Below, in pieces: positions 8,351 to 17,274 of a DNA stretch of 64,000 nucleotides (positions within the stretch are counted from its first letter, which is position 1; every line of letters begins with the position of its first letter). Where the stretch lies: positions 868,001-932,000 of the forward strand of contig NZ_BKZW01000001.1 of the NCBI RefSeq assembly GCF_008974265.1, read 5' to 3'. The notes under the pieces were generated by a model, which ran no database searches, was not told where the DNA came from, and saw nothing but the letters and a program-made list of their open reading frames with translations. The DNA is from Dictyobacter vulcani. GTDB lineage: Bacteria > Chloroflexota > Ktedonobacteria > Ktedonobacterales > Ktedonobacteraceae. The translations under genes were made by a program, and so were the position numbers.

Positions 8351-9985
8351 TTATATCCCAAAGCGTTGTTGCACATAAATCATATTAGCAAGCAGACTGG
8401 TTAGATCAGGTGGAGTGCCAAACGCAATATCGCTCCGTTGCTCCTGTCCAACTGAGAGACGAGTAATGATGTTGGAAGCAGACCACCCCTGTGCCATCAA
8501 ATGTGCTCCCAGAGCAGTGATCATGGCAGTGGAAAATGACGTCCCGCTCCAGTCGGCCCAACCGTTATAATTCGTTTCGCCGGTGGGGAAGGTGGGCGAG
8601 ATGAACACTCCCCGCACAGCATCTTGCAGGCCATTTTTATCTAAGAGCCCCGGACTATCGCCGCCAAAGGTGGCCACACCCGCTTCACTGGTAGGTAGAT
8701 TAGCTGCGTTCGCGAATTGGGAGGGCATAAAATGGCTATTGACAGAGCTCACCCCCAGGGTCGAAGCATAACGGGCAGGCACCCGTGGCGGGCGCGGTGG
8801 CAGGTCCATCTGGACGGCCTGGGTAGAATCATTGCCAGCCGCAGCAACGATGAGAGCCCCGTGAGCCTGCAAACTTTCAAACAGGAGGCGCAAACCTTCT
8901 TCCAACGAGGTTAATGCGTGTTGAGCTCCCAATAATTGGGCGGTGGGCCATTGGCGCTCTTGAAACCATAGATATGGCAAACGCCGCATATCTGGCATAA
9001 TGGTCAGACTGAGATTAATAACCAGCCGACGTATAGTGCCGGAGACCAGCTCGTGCTCTAGATCAGTGAGAATCGCAAAAAGCGTATACAGGTCACTCCC
9101 ACCAAAATCATTCAACGCCCGTACCAGGCGAATCCGAGCACGTGGGGCCAGGTCGCGAATAATGCCAGAGACAAAAAGACCATGATCAGGCATTAAATAA
9201 TAACGCGTAAGCTGGTCGGCATCATGTCCTGTACGGACATCATTGGTCAGTGTATAACGATCATACTCAACCACAAACGAGCCGTCTTCCAGGCGCATAT
9301 CCTCAGCCAGACGTTGTAACAGCCAGTTGCGGCGTAGCTCTGGACGTGTGGCGGCGCTGCGAATTCGATCAGCATGATGGGCCGTATCAAGCACAACCAC
9401 GACCACATCTTCCGCTGCTCGCGCATCCAGCGACAGACCTTGCGGAGCAAATTGTAAATGCCATCCAGGCAGTGTATTGGCAGAATCTGGTAGGTCCAGA
9501 GCCGGCGCGGGACGTGGTGGGGCCACCGGGCCACCATCATTGTAAAATAATGGGGCCGCCGTCACTAACCAGTTCGGCATCGCTGAGATAATATGCAGAC
9601 CTATTTGTGCGAAATACGCGACATTCGCATGTATATAAGAAAGAGCTGCAGGCAAAGGATCACCATCGCGAGTATCAAGTTGCCGGGCATGAAAAAACAG
9701 TGCGATGAGCGGTTGCTTACGATCCAGACCAAAGACAAAGGCACGACGACGCACCGGTGGCATCACCGGACTCTCACTCCAGCGGCCTGCCGTCCCATAA
9801 TGGTCTACCGTCAATTGATAACGGACTAACAACTTATTCAGTTGGAGACGAATCTGTTCGGCTACTGTGTCAAGAGCATCATCTAGAGGAATGCGAGTCA
9901 GACGAGCAATCACAATCATTTCGCCAGGAATCCAGTGAAACAACCCGGCTGGTGTTCCCATGAATTCCGTTGAACTACGAGACAT
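8351..9985 (-). CDS. Subtilisin-like serine protease (S8 family)
   Basis: A 544-residue protein from the chosen start at 9985, which follows a G-rich box (GGAGGGGGG); a longer start at 10096 would add 37 residues. The S8 catalytic triad is visible: D200 in VVVLDTAHH, H268 in MPDHGLFVSG, and S483 in SGTSFSTAM, with the oxyanion Asn in VAAAGND. About 190 residues precede the protease domain and include a segment on binding or self-association that I do not recognise. No clear signal peptide is present, so it is either cytosolic or exported by an unusual route. It is monocistronic. The Asp motif context (LDTAH) is unlike that of the main subtilisins and suggests a diverged branch. Confidence 0.85.
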   Translation of the reverse strand: MSRSSTEFMGTPAGLFHWIPGEMIVIARLTRIPLDDALDTVAEQIRLQLNKLLVRYQLTVDHYGTAGRWSESPVMPPVRRRAFVFGLDRKQPLIALFFHARQLDTRDGDPLPAALSYIHANVAYFAQIGLHIISAMPNWLVTAAPLFYNDGGPVAPPRPAPALDLPDSANTLPGWHLQFAPQGLSLDARAAEDVVVVVLDTAHHADRIRSAATRPELRRNWLLQRLAEDMRLEDGSFVVEYDRYTLTNDVRTGHDADQLTRYYLMPDHGLFVSGIIRDLAPRARIRLVRALNDFGGSDLYTLFAILTDLEHELVSGTIRRLVINLSLTIMPDMRRLPYLWFQERQWPTAQLLGAQHALTSLEEGLRLLFESLQAHGALIVAAAGNDSTQAVQMDLPPRPPRVPARYASTLGVSSVNSHFMPSQFANAANLPTSEAGVATFGGDSPGLLDKNGLQDAVRGVFISPTFPTGETNYNGWADWSGTSFSTAMITALGAHLMAQGWSASNIITRLSVGQEQRSDIAFGTPPDLTSLLANMIYVQQRFGI

Positions 9986-10208
9986 GCACGGAATCCCCCC
10001 TCCACGCAAATGTGGTATTTGAAACCATTTGAAAATAAAGGCGGTGGTACTGCTTCCTGAGAGCGCGGTACAAGCTGAAGCGAAGAATGTCACCATTATA
10101 ACCTAAAGGGGTGCAACTGGACAACAAAACCATACTACTGGCTGTATTCATCGGAAAGGCTGGCTAGTTCGTTGTGATATTATGAGGATGTAGAGGAGAG
10201 CGAAAAAA

Positions 10209-11309
10209 ATGTTTATCTATGCCGAACAACTTTACCGTACACTGGAAGAAATAATTCGTATTCCCAGCACTTCGGGACAAGAAGAATATGTGCGTGCTTA
10301 TCTGGAAAAGCACCTGACAAGCCTGGGTTTGCAGACCCGGGTTGATGCTATGGGAAACTTGATTGCTACCATGGAAGGCGAAGGAACGCCCATATTGCTG
10401 AATGCCCATATGGATCGTGTAGCGCCGGGACTTGGGCACACGCCTATCTTAAAAGATGGGGTGCTCTACAGCGATGGGCAAACCAATCTGGGCGCTGATG
10501 ATGCGGCAGGCATCACCATTATTTTAGAGGTGATACGTCGCGCCATCGAACAACAGATACAACTTCCTCCCCTGGTTCTACTCTTTACAGTACAGGAGGA
10601 ATGTGGTTTGTGTGGTGCCAATAACTTTGATGTTAGCCGTTGGAACGTGGCCGATGGCCTTGTATTTGATAATGCGTTTGAAGCTGGTGTAGTCGTCTCG
10701 AATGCTGCTTCATATGAGACATTCGATATCACCATCCATGGCAAGTCCGGGCATCCTGGCAAAGATCTCACAGGCACGGTAAGTGCGATTGATATTTTCC
10801 GGCAGGCGAACTTCGTCAGTGGATCACTTTCATTGGATCAGACACGTATCAATATCGGCCGCATCAATGGTGGAGTTGCGCGTAATGCAGTGCCCGATAC
10901 ATTGACGATTGAGGGTGAGATACGCAGTTTTGAGTCCGCTGAAATACGTCAGCAATATAAAATGCAGATACAGCAGGCTTTTGAAGAGACCGCCCAACGT
11001 TTGGGAGGGCGTGTCAGTATCAACTTTAAGATGCTACATGAGAGCTATAGCATTAGTCCAGATGAACCGCTGCTTAATGCCTATAGAGTAGCCCTGGCAC
11101 AACGCGGGGCCAACCTGCAGATGCAGCCAACGTTCATCGGTAGTGATACAGCAGGCCTGCGTCCAAATATCCGGGCGTACACTATTTCGACTGGCGTGGT
11201 CAATGAACATACCACCGAAGAGCATATTGCGCTCGAGCCCCTCGAACAAATCGTGATCGATACCCTCCATATCCTTCACCTCTGGCGCACACAAACCAGC
11301 CAGCAATAA
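10209..11309 (+). CDS. M20 family metallopeptidase (PepT-like)
   Basis: A 366-residue di-zinc aminopeptidase-type enzyme of the M20 clan, cytosolic. Zinc ligands and catalytic residues are visible: H in LNAHMDRVAPG, bridging D in LGADDAAG, the catalytic Glu pair in VQEECGL, and a C-terminal H in TTEEHIAL. A dimerisation (lid) domain lies at about residues 175-285 and starts with FDITIHGKSGHPG. The length and the GADDAAG motif fit the PepT-like subgroup (tripeptidase T and relatives). The start has AGAGGAGAG about 9 bases upstream. It probably recycles short peptides. An inverted repeat follows the gene. Confidence 0.92.
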   Translation: MFIYAEQLYRTLEEIIRIPSTSGQEEYVRAYLEKHLTSLGLQTRVDAMGNLIATMEGEGTPILLNAHMDRVAPGLGHTPILKDGVLYSDGQTNLGADDAAGITIILEVIRRAIEQQIQLPPLVLLFTVQEECGLCGANNFDVSRWNVADGLVFDNAFEAGVVVSNAASYETFDITIHGKSGHPGKDLTGTVSAIDIFRQANFVSGSLSLDQTRINIGRINGGVARNAVPDTLTIEGEIRSFESAEIRQQYKMQIQQAFEETAQRLGGRVSINFKMLHESYSISPDEPLLNAYRVALAQRGANLQMQPTFIGSDTAGLRPNIRAYTISTGVVNEHTTEEHIALEPLEQIVIDTLHILHLWRTQTSQQ

Positions 11310-11318
11310 ACCATCAAT

Positions 11319-11352
11319 AACAGCCTGGTTGGAAACTTCCAACCAGGCTGTT
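11319..11352. repeat. Perfect 14-bp inverted repeat after the M20 peptidase gene
   Basis: AACAGCCTGGTTGG (11319-11332) and its exact complement (11339-11352) are separated by 6 bases. It is a very strong hairpin but is not followed by a T-run, so it may stop transcription weakly or protect the mRNA 3' end. Confidence 0.55.
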
Positions 11353-11672
11353 ACCGGATAAACGCCCCTCACCTTTCCTTCGAGAACGAGAGAGCCTGGC
11401 AGTTCGTAGCATAAAACTTGCCACAAAGTGCATCAGACCAGTAAAATGGTGATGGTAATCAAACCACAACCCATAATCATAATTATTGAAAAGCAATCGT
11501 GAACAGTCAGCTCTAACCACATAAGAAATTGGCCAGGAATAGACTGTTGTTTTACTCTATGCAGGTACATAGTTAAAACGGACAGCCAGCACATCAGGTT
11601 CTCGGCATAAATTAACCCGCCCATGTGTTATCATTGGCAGAAGTTAAGCACGCAAGTAAGGAAAAAATCAGA
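11353..11672. other. Intergenic region upstream of trxB
   Basis: About 320 bases without a convincing gene. An upstream GTG at 11625 would lengthen TrxB by 16 residues but has no ribosome site; the region otherwise shows nothing I can assign. Confidence 0.4.
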
Positions 11673-12623
11673 ATGGCAAAAATATACGGTGTAATCATCA
11701 TTGGCTCTGGCCCGGCAGGCTATACAGCAGCTATCTATGCAGCTCGCTCAAATTTATCTGTACTCATGCTGCAGGGATATTCCGCTGGTGGACAGTTGAT
11801 GCTGACCAGTGAAGTCGAAAACTTCCCTGGCTTTGAGACGGGCATTTTAGGTCCTGAGATGATGGAGAAATTTGAGAGTCAGGCTCGCCGCTTTGGTACA
11901 GAAATGCTACCCGAAGATGTTATCTCTGTTGACTTTAGCCAGCGCCCATTTACGGTCAAAACAGATCTGGGTGAATACCAGTCTCGCTCAATCATTATTG
12001 CGACAGGAGCCAGCGCCAAATGGCTGGGACTGCCAAGTGAGAAACAGCTACAAGGACGCGGTGTGACCGCTTGTGCGACGTGTGATGGCTTCTTCTTTAA
12101 GAATCGAGATGTCATCGTGATTGGTGGTGGCGATACCGCTATGGAAGAGGCAACTTTCCTGACACGTTATGCCAACCATATTACCATCGTACATCGCCGT
12201 GATACGTTCCGCGCCAGTAAGATCATGCAGGATCGTGCCGCTAAAAATCCTAAAATCAGCTTCTTGATGAACAGCGAAGTAACCGAGGTGCTGGGTGATG
12301 AAGCAGTAACTGGTGTGCGCTTACGCAATACCAAAACTGGCGAGGAGAGCACTTTTGATACCCAGGGTGTCTTCCTGGCGATTGGTCACCAACCCAATAC
12401 TGAACTGTTTAAGGGTGTTATCGATATGGATGCAGCCGGATATATTGTTCCGTCTGAATTCACGATGACAAACATTCCTGGTGTCTTTGCCGCTGGCGAT
12501 GTCACCGATCATCGCTACCGTCAGGCTATCACCGCCGCTGGAGACGGCTGTCGCGCTGCCATTGATCTGGAGCGCTGGCTGGCTGAACAGGGTGATGATG
12601 TTGGTGTCGAAAACTGGAATTAA
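11673..12623 (+). CDS. trxB: Thioredoxin reductase (NADPH)
   Basis: A 316-residue low-molecular-weight thioredoxin reductase, a cytosolic FAD enzyme that passes electrons from NADPH to thioredoxin. The FAD site GSGPAG is at residues 11-16, the redox-active CATC at C134/C137 (VTACATCDG), the NADPH site VIGGGDTAMEEA follows, and the closing FAD motif GVFAAGDV lies near the C-terminus. The ATG at 11673 is preferred to the GTG at 11625 because TAAGGA lies 10 bases upstream and the homologous N-terminus begins here. It is followed by a strong hairpin and stands alone, with no trxA beside it. Confidence 0.96.
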   Translation: MAKIYGVIIIGSGPAGYTAAIYAARSNLSVLMLQGYSAGGQLMLTSEVENFPGFETGILGPEMMEKFESQARRFGTEMLPEDVISVDFSQRPFTVKTDLGEYQSRSIIIATGASAKWLGLPSEKQLQGRGVTACATCDGFFFKNRDVIVIGGGDTAMEEATFLTRYANHITIVHRRDTFRASKIMQDRAAKNPKISFLMNSEVTEVLGDEAVTGVRLRNTKTGEESTFDTQGVFLAIGHQPNTELFKGVIDMDAAGYIVPSEFTMTNIPGVFAAGDVTDHRYRQAITAAGDGCRAAIDLERWLAEQGDDVGVENWN

Positions 12624-12657
12624 TTCAATCACAAGCTTCTAGCAGTATTCAGTGATG

Positions 12658-12695
12658 CCACAAGCAGTCTACATTTCTTTTTAGACTGCTTGTGG
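12658..12695. terminator. Terminator hairpin between trxB and the 12681 gene
   Basis: A perfect 14-bp stem (CCACAAGCAGTCTA / TAGACTGCTTGTGG) with a 10-base loop. It overlaps the stop codon of the minus-strand gene ending at 12681, so it serves the two convergent genes. Confidence 0.6.
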
Positions 12696-13199
12696 GGCAT
12701 AAAGCTCATTTATCAGCCCCTGAAAGGAACTTTCACTCAGTTGCCGTTGCCCAAAAACAGCTATCCGCTCAAGAAGCGCAAAAATACTTTCTTCGTTATA
12801 TCCCTCCAAACCCGCTAGCCCTTCTTCTTCGGCCAGTTTCCGGCCCTCTTCTTCCACACATGCTCCATCTTGAAATAATACATGACGCAACAGGTGTCCA
12901 TCTACAAAATACCAGAAACCATAGATGTTCGCGGCACATTCGATCACAAACGCAAAAATACGTCGGTGTTGAGAGAAAGCAGCCAGCATTTGTTCACGCC
13001 AGGTGATAATACACAAAGGATCACATACTACTGTCCATGCGTCGATCTGACCTATGGCGAAAGGCACAGGTAATTCTGAAGACAGGGCTTGTGTCGCCTG
13101 AAAAGTCTGGCCCGTTAATAAAAATGTACTAGGAAAGCAGGCGATGAATTCTCCTATTGTCATATCTTCTACGCAAAAGGCAGTTGTGTGCCATAGCAT
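12681..13199 (-). CDS. Hypothetical protein
   Basis: A 172-residue acidic protein of unknown family. It has a perfect AAAGGAGGTGCG ribosome site, so it is surely translated. The predicted fold is mixed, with several Trp/Phe-rich strands (DAWTVVCDP, YGFWYFVDGHLL), then a helical acidic stretch (EEEGRKLAEEE). The order of a Trp-rich strand, an aromatic strand with a visible 'FVDG', and a charged C-terminal helix recalls small immunity/DUF6461-like proteins, but the match is weak and by eye only. It is monocistronic and convergent with trxB. Confidence 0.65.
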   Translation of the reverse strand: MLWHTTAFCVEDMTIGEFIACFPSTFLLTGQTFQATQALSSELPVPFAIGQIDAWTVVCDPLCIITWREQMLAAFSQHRRIFAFVIECAANIYGFWYFVDGHLLRHVLFQDGACVEEEGRKLAEEEGLAGLEGYNEESIFALLERIAVFGQRQLSESSFQGLINELYAPQAV

Positions 13200-13313
13200 A
13201 CTCGCACCTCCTTTTCCCTGCTATTTTACCATGTATCAATACTAGCTCTATATATCTAAGACGATGAAAACTATCCAAAATGGATTTGCTCTGGTCTGAT
13301 CCTTCCAGTAACA

Positions 13314-13350
13314 AAAACTCCCCCCACGCTGTTAACGCAGGGGGAGTTTT
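13314..13350 (-). terminator. Terminator of the class I aldolase gene
   Basis: AAAACTCCCCC / GGGGGAGTTTT hairpin. On the minus strand the right arm runs into GAGTTTTTG, giving the U-tract of an intrinsic terminator just downstream of the aldolase stop codon. Confidence 0.7.
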
Positions 13351-13387
13351 CAAACACGCTTCTTAGCGAAAAATGTTTGGGAAATGC

Positions 13388-14311
13388 TTATTTTACTGAA
13401 CCTTCATAGATTCCCATGATATTGCCCAGGAATTTAACGGCATCGGCGCGGTTACGCTGGAAAGAGTTACGGCCAATAATTGAACCGAAACCACCACCAT
13501 CGCGAATTGCGCGTGCTTCATCAAATACCTGATCATCAGCAGCGGTTGCGCCACCGGAGAAGATCACAATACGACGACCATCAAATGAGCTCTGAACGAC
13601 ATGTTTGACGCGTTCAGCCAGGGTCGAAGTAGGAATCTCGTACTTCTGGTATACTTTCTGGGCTTCAGGAAGTTCGACCTTCGCACTTGGTAGTTTGACT
13701 TTGATGATATCAGCTCCCAGTTGTGCCGCAATCTGGGCAGCATAGGATACGACATCAATAGCGGTCTCGCCTTCTTTACTTAAAGAACTACCGCGAGGAT
13801 AGGACCACACGACGGTAGCCAGACCAGCGGACTTGGCTTCCAGCGTCAGTTCACGTAACTGCTCATACATGTGAGTACGCTCGGTGGATCCCGGGTAAAT
13901 AGTAAAGCCAACAGCAACACAACCCAGGCGTAACGCATCCTCAACCCCTGAGGTAATAGCAGAGATAGGATCACGCTCATCATTGAGCACGTCATGGTTG
14001 TTGCACTTTAAGATCAGCGGAATTTCGCCAGCAAAATCGGAAATACCAGCCTCCAGGGAGCCGAGAGGAGCAGCATAGGCATTACAGCCCGCTTCAATGG
14101 CCAGTTGGAAGTGATAGCGTGGATCATAACCCGCCGGGTTAGGAGCGAAACTACGTGCTGGACCGTGCTCAAAGCCCTGGTCTACTGGCAGAATCACCAT
14201 TTTACCGGTGCCACCCAGACGACCATGGTTGAGCATGCGAGCCAGATTTGTACGAACGCCAGGATTTTCGCTGGAATACCAGCTTAAAATTTCTTTGATA
14301 CGGTCTTTCAT
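13388..14311 (-). CDS. Class I fructose-bisphosphate aldolase (DhnA/archaeal type)
   Basis: A 307-residue DhnA-type aldolase that cleaves fructose 1,6-bisphosphate to glyceraldehyde 3-phosphate and dihydroxyacetone phosphate through a Schiff base, in glycolysis and gluconeogenesis. The TIM-barrel landmarks are visible: VILPVDQGFEHGP near the N-terminus, LKCNNHDVL, and the Schiff-base Lys in GADIIKVKLPS. The start at 14311 is preferred to the ORF's first ATG (14413) because AAGGAT lies upstream and homologues begin with a short acidic helix here. It resembles the 300-350 residue bacterial members with a final KFLGNIMGIYEG segment. Monocistronic with its own terminator. Confidence 0.94.
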   Translation of the reverse strand: MKDRIKEILSWYSSENPGVRTNLARMLNHGRLGGTGKMVILPVDQGFEHGPARSFAPNPAGYDPRYHFQLAIEAGCNAYAAPLGSLEAGISDFAGEIPLILKCNNHDVLNDERDPISAITSGVEDALRLGCVAVGFTIYPGSTERTHMYEQLRELTLEAKSAGLATVVWSYPRGSSLSKEGETAIDVVSYAAQIAAQLGADIIKVKLPSAKVELPEAQKVYQKYEIPTSTLAERVKHVVQSSFDGRRIVIFSGGATAADDQVFDEARAIRDGGGFGSIIGRNSFQRNRADAVKFLGNIMGIYEGSVK

Positions 14312-14411
14312 TGTTATATCCTTATTGTACTTTCCTGCAAGGAACCTACCATATTTACAGTGGTAGTATATACCCTCTATTGTATCACGATGGAAGTGGG
14401 ACACGTATGTC

Positions 14412-14821
14412 AATACTATACATTTCCATCGTTTATAAACATGAAAAATCCAGCGGAGGTGGATCCCAGGGGTTGCCCACTTCCTCTGTTGTTTAAGTAA
14501 GCACTCTTAGTGTAGCACACAGCCAAAAAGGCCACAAGCATAAGCTTTATAGCTGATTATATGCACATAAACTACAAAAATTACTGATTTTTCATCCGGA
14601 AATCGCAGCCAGATACCTATCTGCGGCGCTCGCCACTGCTCGATGAAACACATAATATACATTTGCAAAAATGTGTTTTATGGTATATCAGCAACTTACT
14701 AAACCTGTTACTGCTCTTTATATTGATACGTTTCAATATCCAGACACCAGAGATGAGAGGCTTTATTTCTGCTTATCCACAAAGAAGATGACATAAAGCA
14801 CATTAGAAGGAGATAGATAGT
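14412..14821. other. 410-bp intergenic region
   Basis: No convincing gene. An imperfect dyad AAACACAT / ATGTGTTT (14646-14653, 14671-14678) is the only structure I see. The gap between divergent genes must hold promoters for both. Confidence 0.35.
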
Positions 14822-15319
14822 ATGGGCGGCAGTAGTTTTGATCTGATCGCGCAAGAATTGCAAAAACAAAATCATATCATGGAAAAGTTGAAGGCAGAAA
14901 ATATCAGCCTGCGCCAGCGACTTATGGATCTACGTGCAGGACAGGGCATCTTCCTTGAAATCGATGGGACACGTATGGCACTCGATATCCAGGAGTCAAC
15001 CGGGCCCGGGGCTACCAGTGATGCTCCCCGGCAGTCGCTACCAGCGAACATTGAACAAGGGCCAGATACATCCACTGCTGAAGCCAGACAGACAAAGCCG
15101 ATAACACCAGTGGAAGCAAAGACTGCTCCACTGTCAGTTGAACGCAAAGAAGCCAAACAACCCACATTCCTGGAAGAAATTATGCTCGATGAATTCCAAT
15201 CGGCACTTACATCACCTCAGGCGACCTTACAGGATCCTGAAAAGAAACCCAAAGAATCTGCAGAAGAACAAAAAGCTGCGTTACGCCGGGAATTAATGGG
15301 AAGTTTCCTGCTTGAATAA
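14822..15319 (+). CDS. Hypothetical coiled-coil protein
   Basis: A 165-residue hydrophilic protein. Residues about 8-40 form a coiled coil (IAQELQKQNHIMEKLKAEN then LRQRLMDLRAG), followed by a short beta-like segment (GIFLEIDGTRMALD). The middle (about 60-150) is disordered and rich in Ala, Pro, Thr, Glu and Lys. It ends in EEQKAALRRELMGSFLLE, a likely interaction helix. The start has AAGGAG 10 bases upstream and a strong terminator follows, so it is a real, single-gene unit. I do not recognise it; a scaffold or cell-division-type adaptor is possible but only a guess. Confidence 0.65.
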   Translation: MGGSSFDLIAQELQKQNHIMEKLKAENISLRQRLMDLRAGQGIFLEIDGTRMALDIQESTGPGATSDAPRQSLPANIEQGPDTSTAEARQTKPITPVEAKTAPLSVERKEAKQPTFLEEIMLDEFQSALTSPQATLQDPEKKPKESAEEQKAALRRELMGSFLLE

Positions 15320-15344
15320 ACTGTTCCATGGTCTGAAACAAAAG

Positions 15345-15389
15345 GGCAGAGAAAAGGCAAACACTATTCAGCCTTTCTCTGCCTTTTTT
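15345..15389 (+). terminator. Rho-independent terminator
   Basis: GGCAGAGAAAAGGC pairs with GCCTTTCTCTGCC (one bulge), followed by six T. It ends the coiled-coil protein gene. Confidence 0.8.
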
Positions 15390-15428
15390 AAATGCTATAA
15401 GCAACTCAATGTTGCATGACAACGTTCG

Positions 15429-16148
15429 TTATGAACTGGCTCCAGTCGTGGTCGAGACGACAAATTGTAACGACGGCGTACCTTTATATAATCCGAGCGC
15501 GAAGACGCTGGTGATGGTATCCTTTTTGAGGGTTGCCTTCACTGGAACAGTAACGCCAGCCCGCACTGCGTGTACATCAAATGTATATGATCCAGCCGGC
15601 ACTGTCAGGTAATTACTGGCTCCTTTGTAACCAAGCTCAGTAATCACATGCTTCCCCTTCACCAACACATCAACAGGACCTGCATTAGGGGACAAATGAT
15701 AGACACGAACCTTCGCTGAACCCTCTTTGATGGAGTTATCATCAGCGAAGGTCTGCAAATCTAAACCCTTCTCTTTGGTCCCAATAGCAGCAACTGTATA
15801 GACATGACCCGAAGGGATGCGGCCAGAACTGGTAATTACTGCAGCCTTGATGCCCTTGCCAGCCGGAGCCACTTTAATTGTGTGCTCACCGGATGGTATT
15901 GCGGTATAGCTGGTAACAGTTCCAAAAGCTAGATTCTTGAGGACCGCTTTTCCGTCCACAAACACATCAACAGGACCTGCATCAGGAGACGCATGGACGA
16001 TACGGACCAGGGACGTGGTGTCTGCAGCCGCAAATGCGTTGCCTGACATACCAATAAAGAGGACAAGAATACTGAGGGTCAAAAAGAGGTGCTTAAAGCA
16101 GATGCCGAATGATCTTTTTTGTTTCATTCTCACTCTCGCTTCTTCCAT
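15429..16148 (-). CDS. Secreted DUF4397 domain protein
   Basis: A protein of up to 239 residues; a start at the second Met (residue 8) gives a better signal peptide. Positively charged residues and a hydrophobic stretch (LFLTLSILVLFIGMSGNAFAA) form a Sec signal with an AFA-A cleavage site. Two DUF4397 units follow. Each begins with a copy of the motif VR[IV]xH[AL]SPxAGPVDV and continues with the pattern of a small beta sandwich (VPAGSYTFDV). Members are extracellular or wall-associated proteins of unknown function, often in surface or adhesion contexts. It has no partner gene here. It may be a surface protein of the cell envelope. Confidence 0.85.
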   Translation of the reverse strand: MEEARVRMKQKRSFGICFKHLFLTLSILVLFIGMSGNAFAAADTTSLVRIVHASPDAGPVDVFVDGKAVLKNLAFGTVTSYTAIPSGEHTIKVAPAGKGIKAAVITSSGRIPSGHVYTVAAIGTKEKGLDLQTFADDNSIKEGSAKVRVYHLSPNAGPVDVLVKGKHVITELGYKGASNYLTVPAGSYTFDVHAVRAGVTVPVKATLKKDTITSVFALGLYKGTPSLQFVVSTTTGASS

Positions 16149-16566
16149 GCTGCTGGATTCATCATCGCTAATGTAAGCCCGGCAGCTTTACGAAGGAAAG
16201 AAAGGGGTCCCTCCATCCTTCATCTTAGTGACGCTCTAACCACCTAAAAAGTAGTAAAAATAAGTCACCCTGATAAAATTTGTTATCTACCTCAGCAGGA
16301 ACATTTATGCTATATATCCGGCAATATTGCTTATTGGACTGAACAACTGTGCGGCAGGTTGAAGAGTTGGGCGCTAAAAACATGTGACATACATATTTAG
16401 CGTTTGAATTCCTACCCTGTTTGTAATTTCTTTACGTCGTGTCTTTAGGTGATTTTTAAAAGATGAGCATATCATCACAGCCCTGTGATTAAAATACCTG
16501 GAGTACAAGGAGGCGTGTATCCAGCCCTCAGCCAATGGAGACTAAGGTCACTGGCACGAACGAATT
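16149..16566. other. 418-bp intergenic region upstream of the sigma factor gene
   Basis: No gene is seen. The region must contain promoters for the divergent DUF4397 gene and the sigma factor operon; I cannot identify the hexamers with confidence. Confidence 0.35.
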
Positions 16567-17274
16567 GTGAGGCAAAATCAACCAATAACAAACAAACAAA
16601 GTAAAGAAGAGATCGTTGTTCCTCCTATTATTGAAGATCAGCACTCCAGAGATGGAGACTGGCAAGCAGCAATGGTCACGCGTTTTCTTGCAGGAGACGA
16701 GTATGCATTCACTCAGATAGTGGATCAATACGGCTCCCTGCTTCTGCGTACAGCTTATTTATTAGTACGTGATGAGGAAACAGCACGGGACATCGTGCAA
16801 GATTCTTTTATTCTGGCCTGGAAGAATATGCGTAAACTACGTGAACGGGTGTATTTACGGGCCTGGCTTTTAAAAATTGTAGTGAATCAAGCAACTAGCT
16901 TTAAAAGACAGCTAGCCAGACGTACAGCTCTTTTTAAAGAGCAGCTGGTTCAATATACCACTGATCTATCAACTGAGGTAACCGATGTGCACAAAGATAG
17001 TATAGAAGACACTCTCGATATGGCCCAGGCTATCAATACATTACCTTTCAATCAACGCACCGTCCTTGTGCTTTTTTACTATCATAAAATGACAATGCCT
17101 GAAATTTCTGAAACATTAGGCGTGGCTGAAAACACGTTGCGTAAACGCCTTCAGTCAGCACATGAGAAATTACGACGCGTGCTACATGCCCATAGCACGC
17201 AGACACCAGTTTCAACACAACAGGCAGATCGCCAGGATGCACCAATGACCTTAAACAGGGGAGAAGTACAATGA
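16567..17274 (+). CDS. ECF-type RNA polymerase sigma factor
   Basis: A 235-residue sigma-70 family protein of the extracytoplasmic-function group. Region 2 lies at about residues 40-105 (YGSLLLRTAYLLVRDEETA, then DIVQDSFILAWKN), and region 4 at about 155-205 with INTLPFNQRTVLVLFYYHK and the recognition helix of VAENTLRKRLQSAHEKL. Region 3 is absent, as in all ECF sigmas. The GTG start is uncertain; no strong ribosome site is seen and an internal ATG at residue 36 would also keep region 2. Its last 4 bases overlap the next gene (ATGA), whose product is a membrane protein with a cytosolic head, a likely anti-sigma factor. Confidence 0.9.
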   Translation: MRQNQPITNKQSKEEIVVPPIIEDQHSRDGDWQAAMVTRFLAGDEYAFTQIVDQYGSLLLRTAYLLVRDEETARDIVQDSFILAWKNMRKLRERVYLRAWLLKIVVNQATSFKRQLARRTALFKEQLVQYTTDLSTEVTDVHKDSIEDTLDMAQAINTLPFNQRTVLVLFYYHKMTMPEISETLGVAENTLRKRLQSAHEKLRRVLHAHSTQTPVSTQQADRQDAPMTLNRGEVQ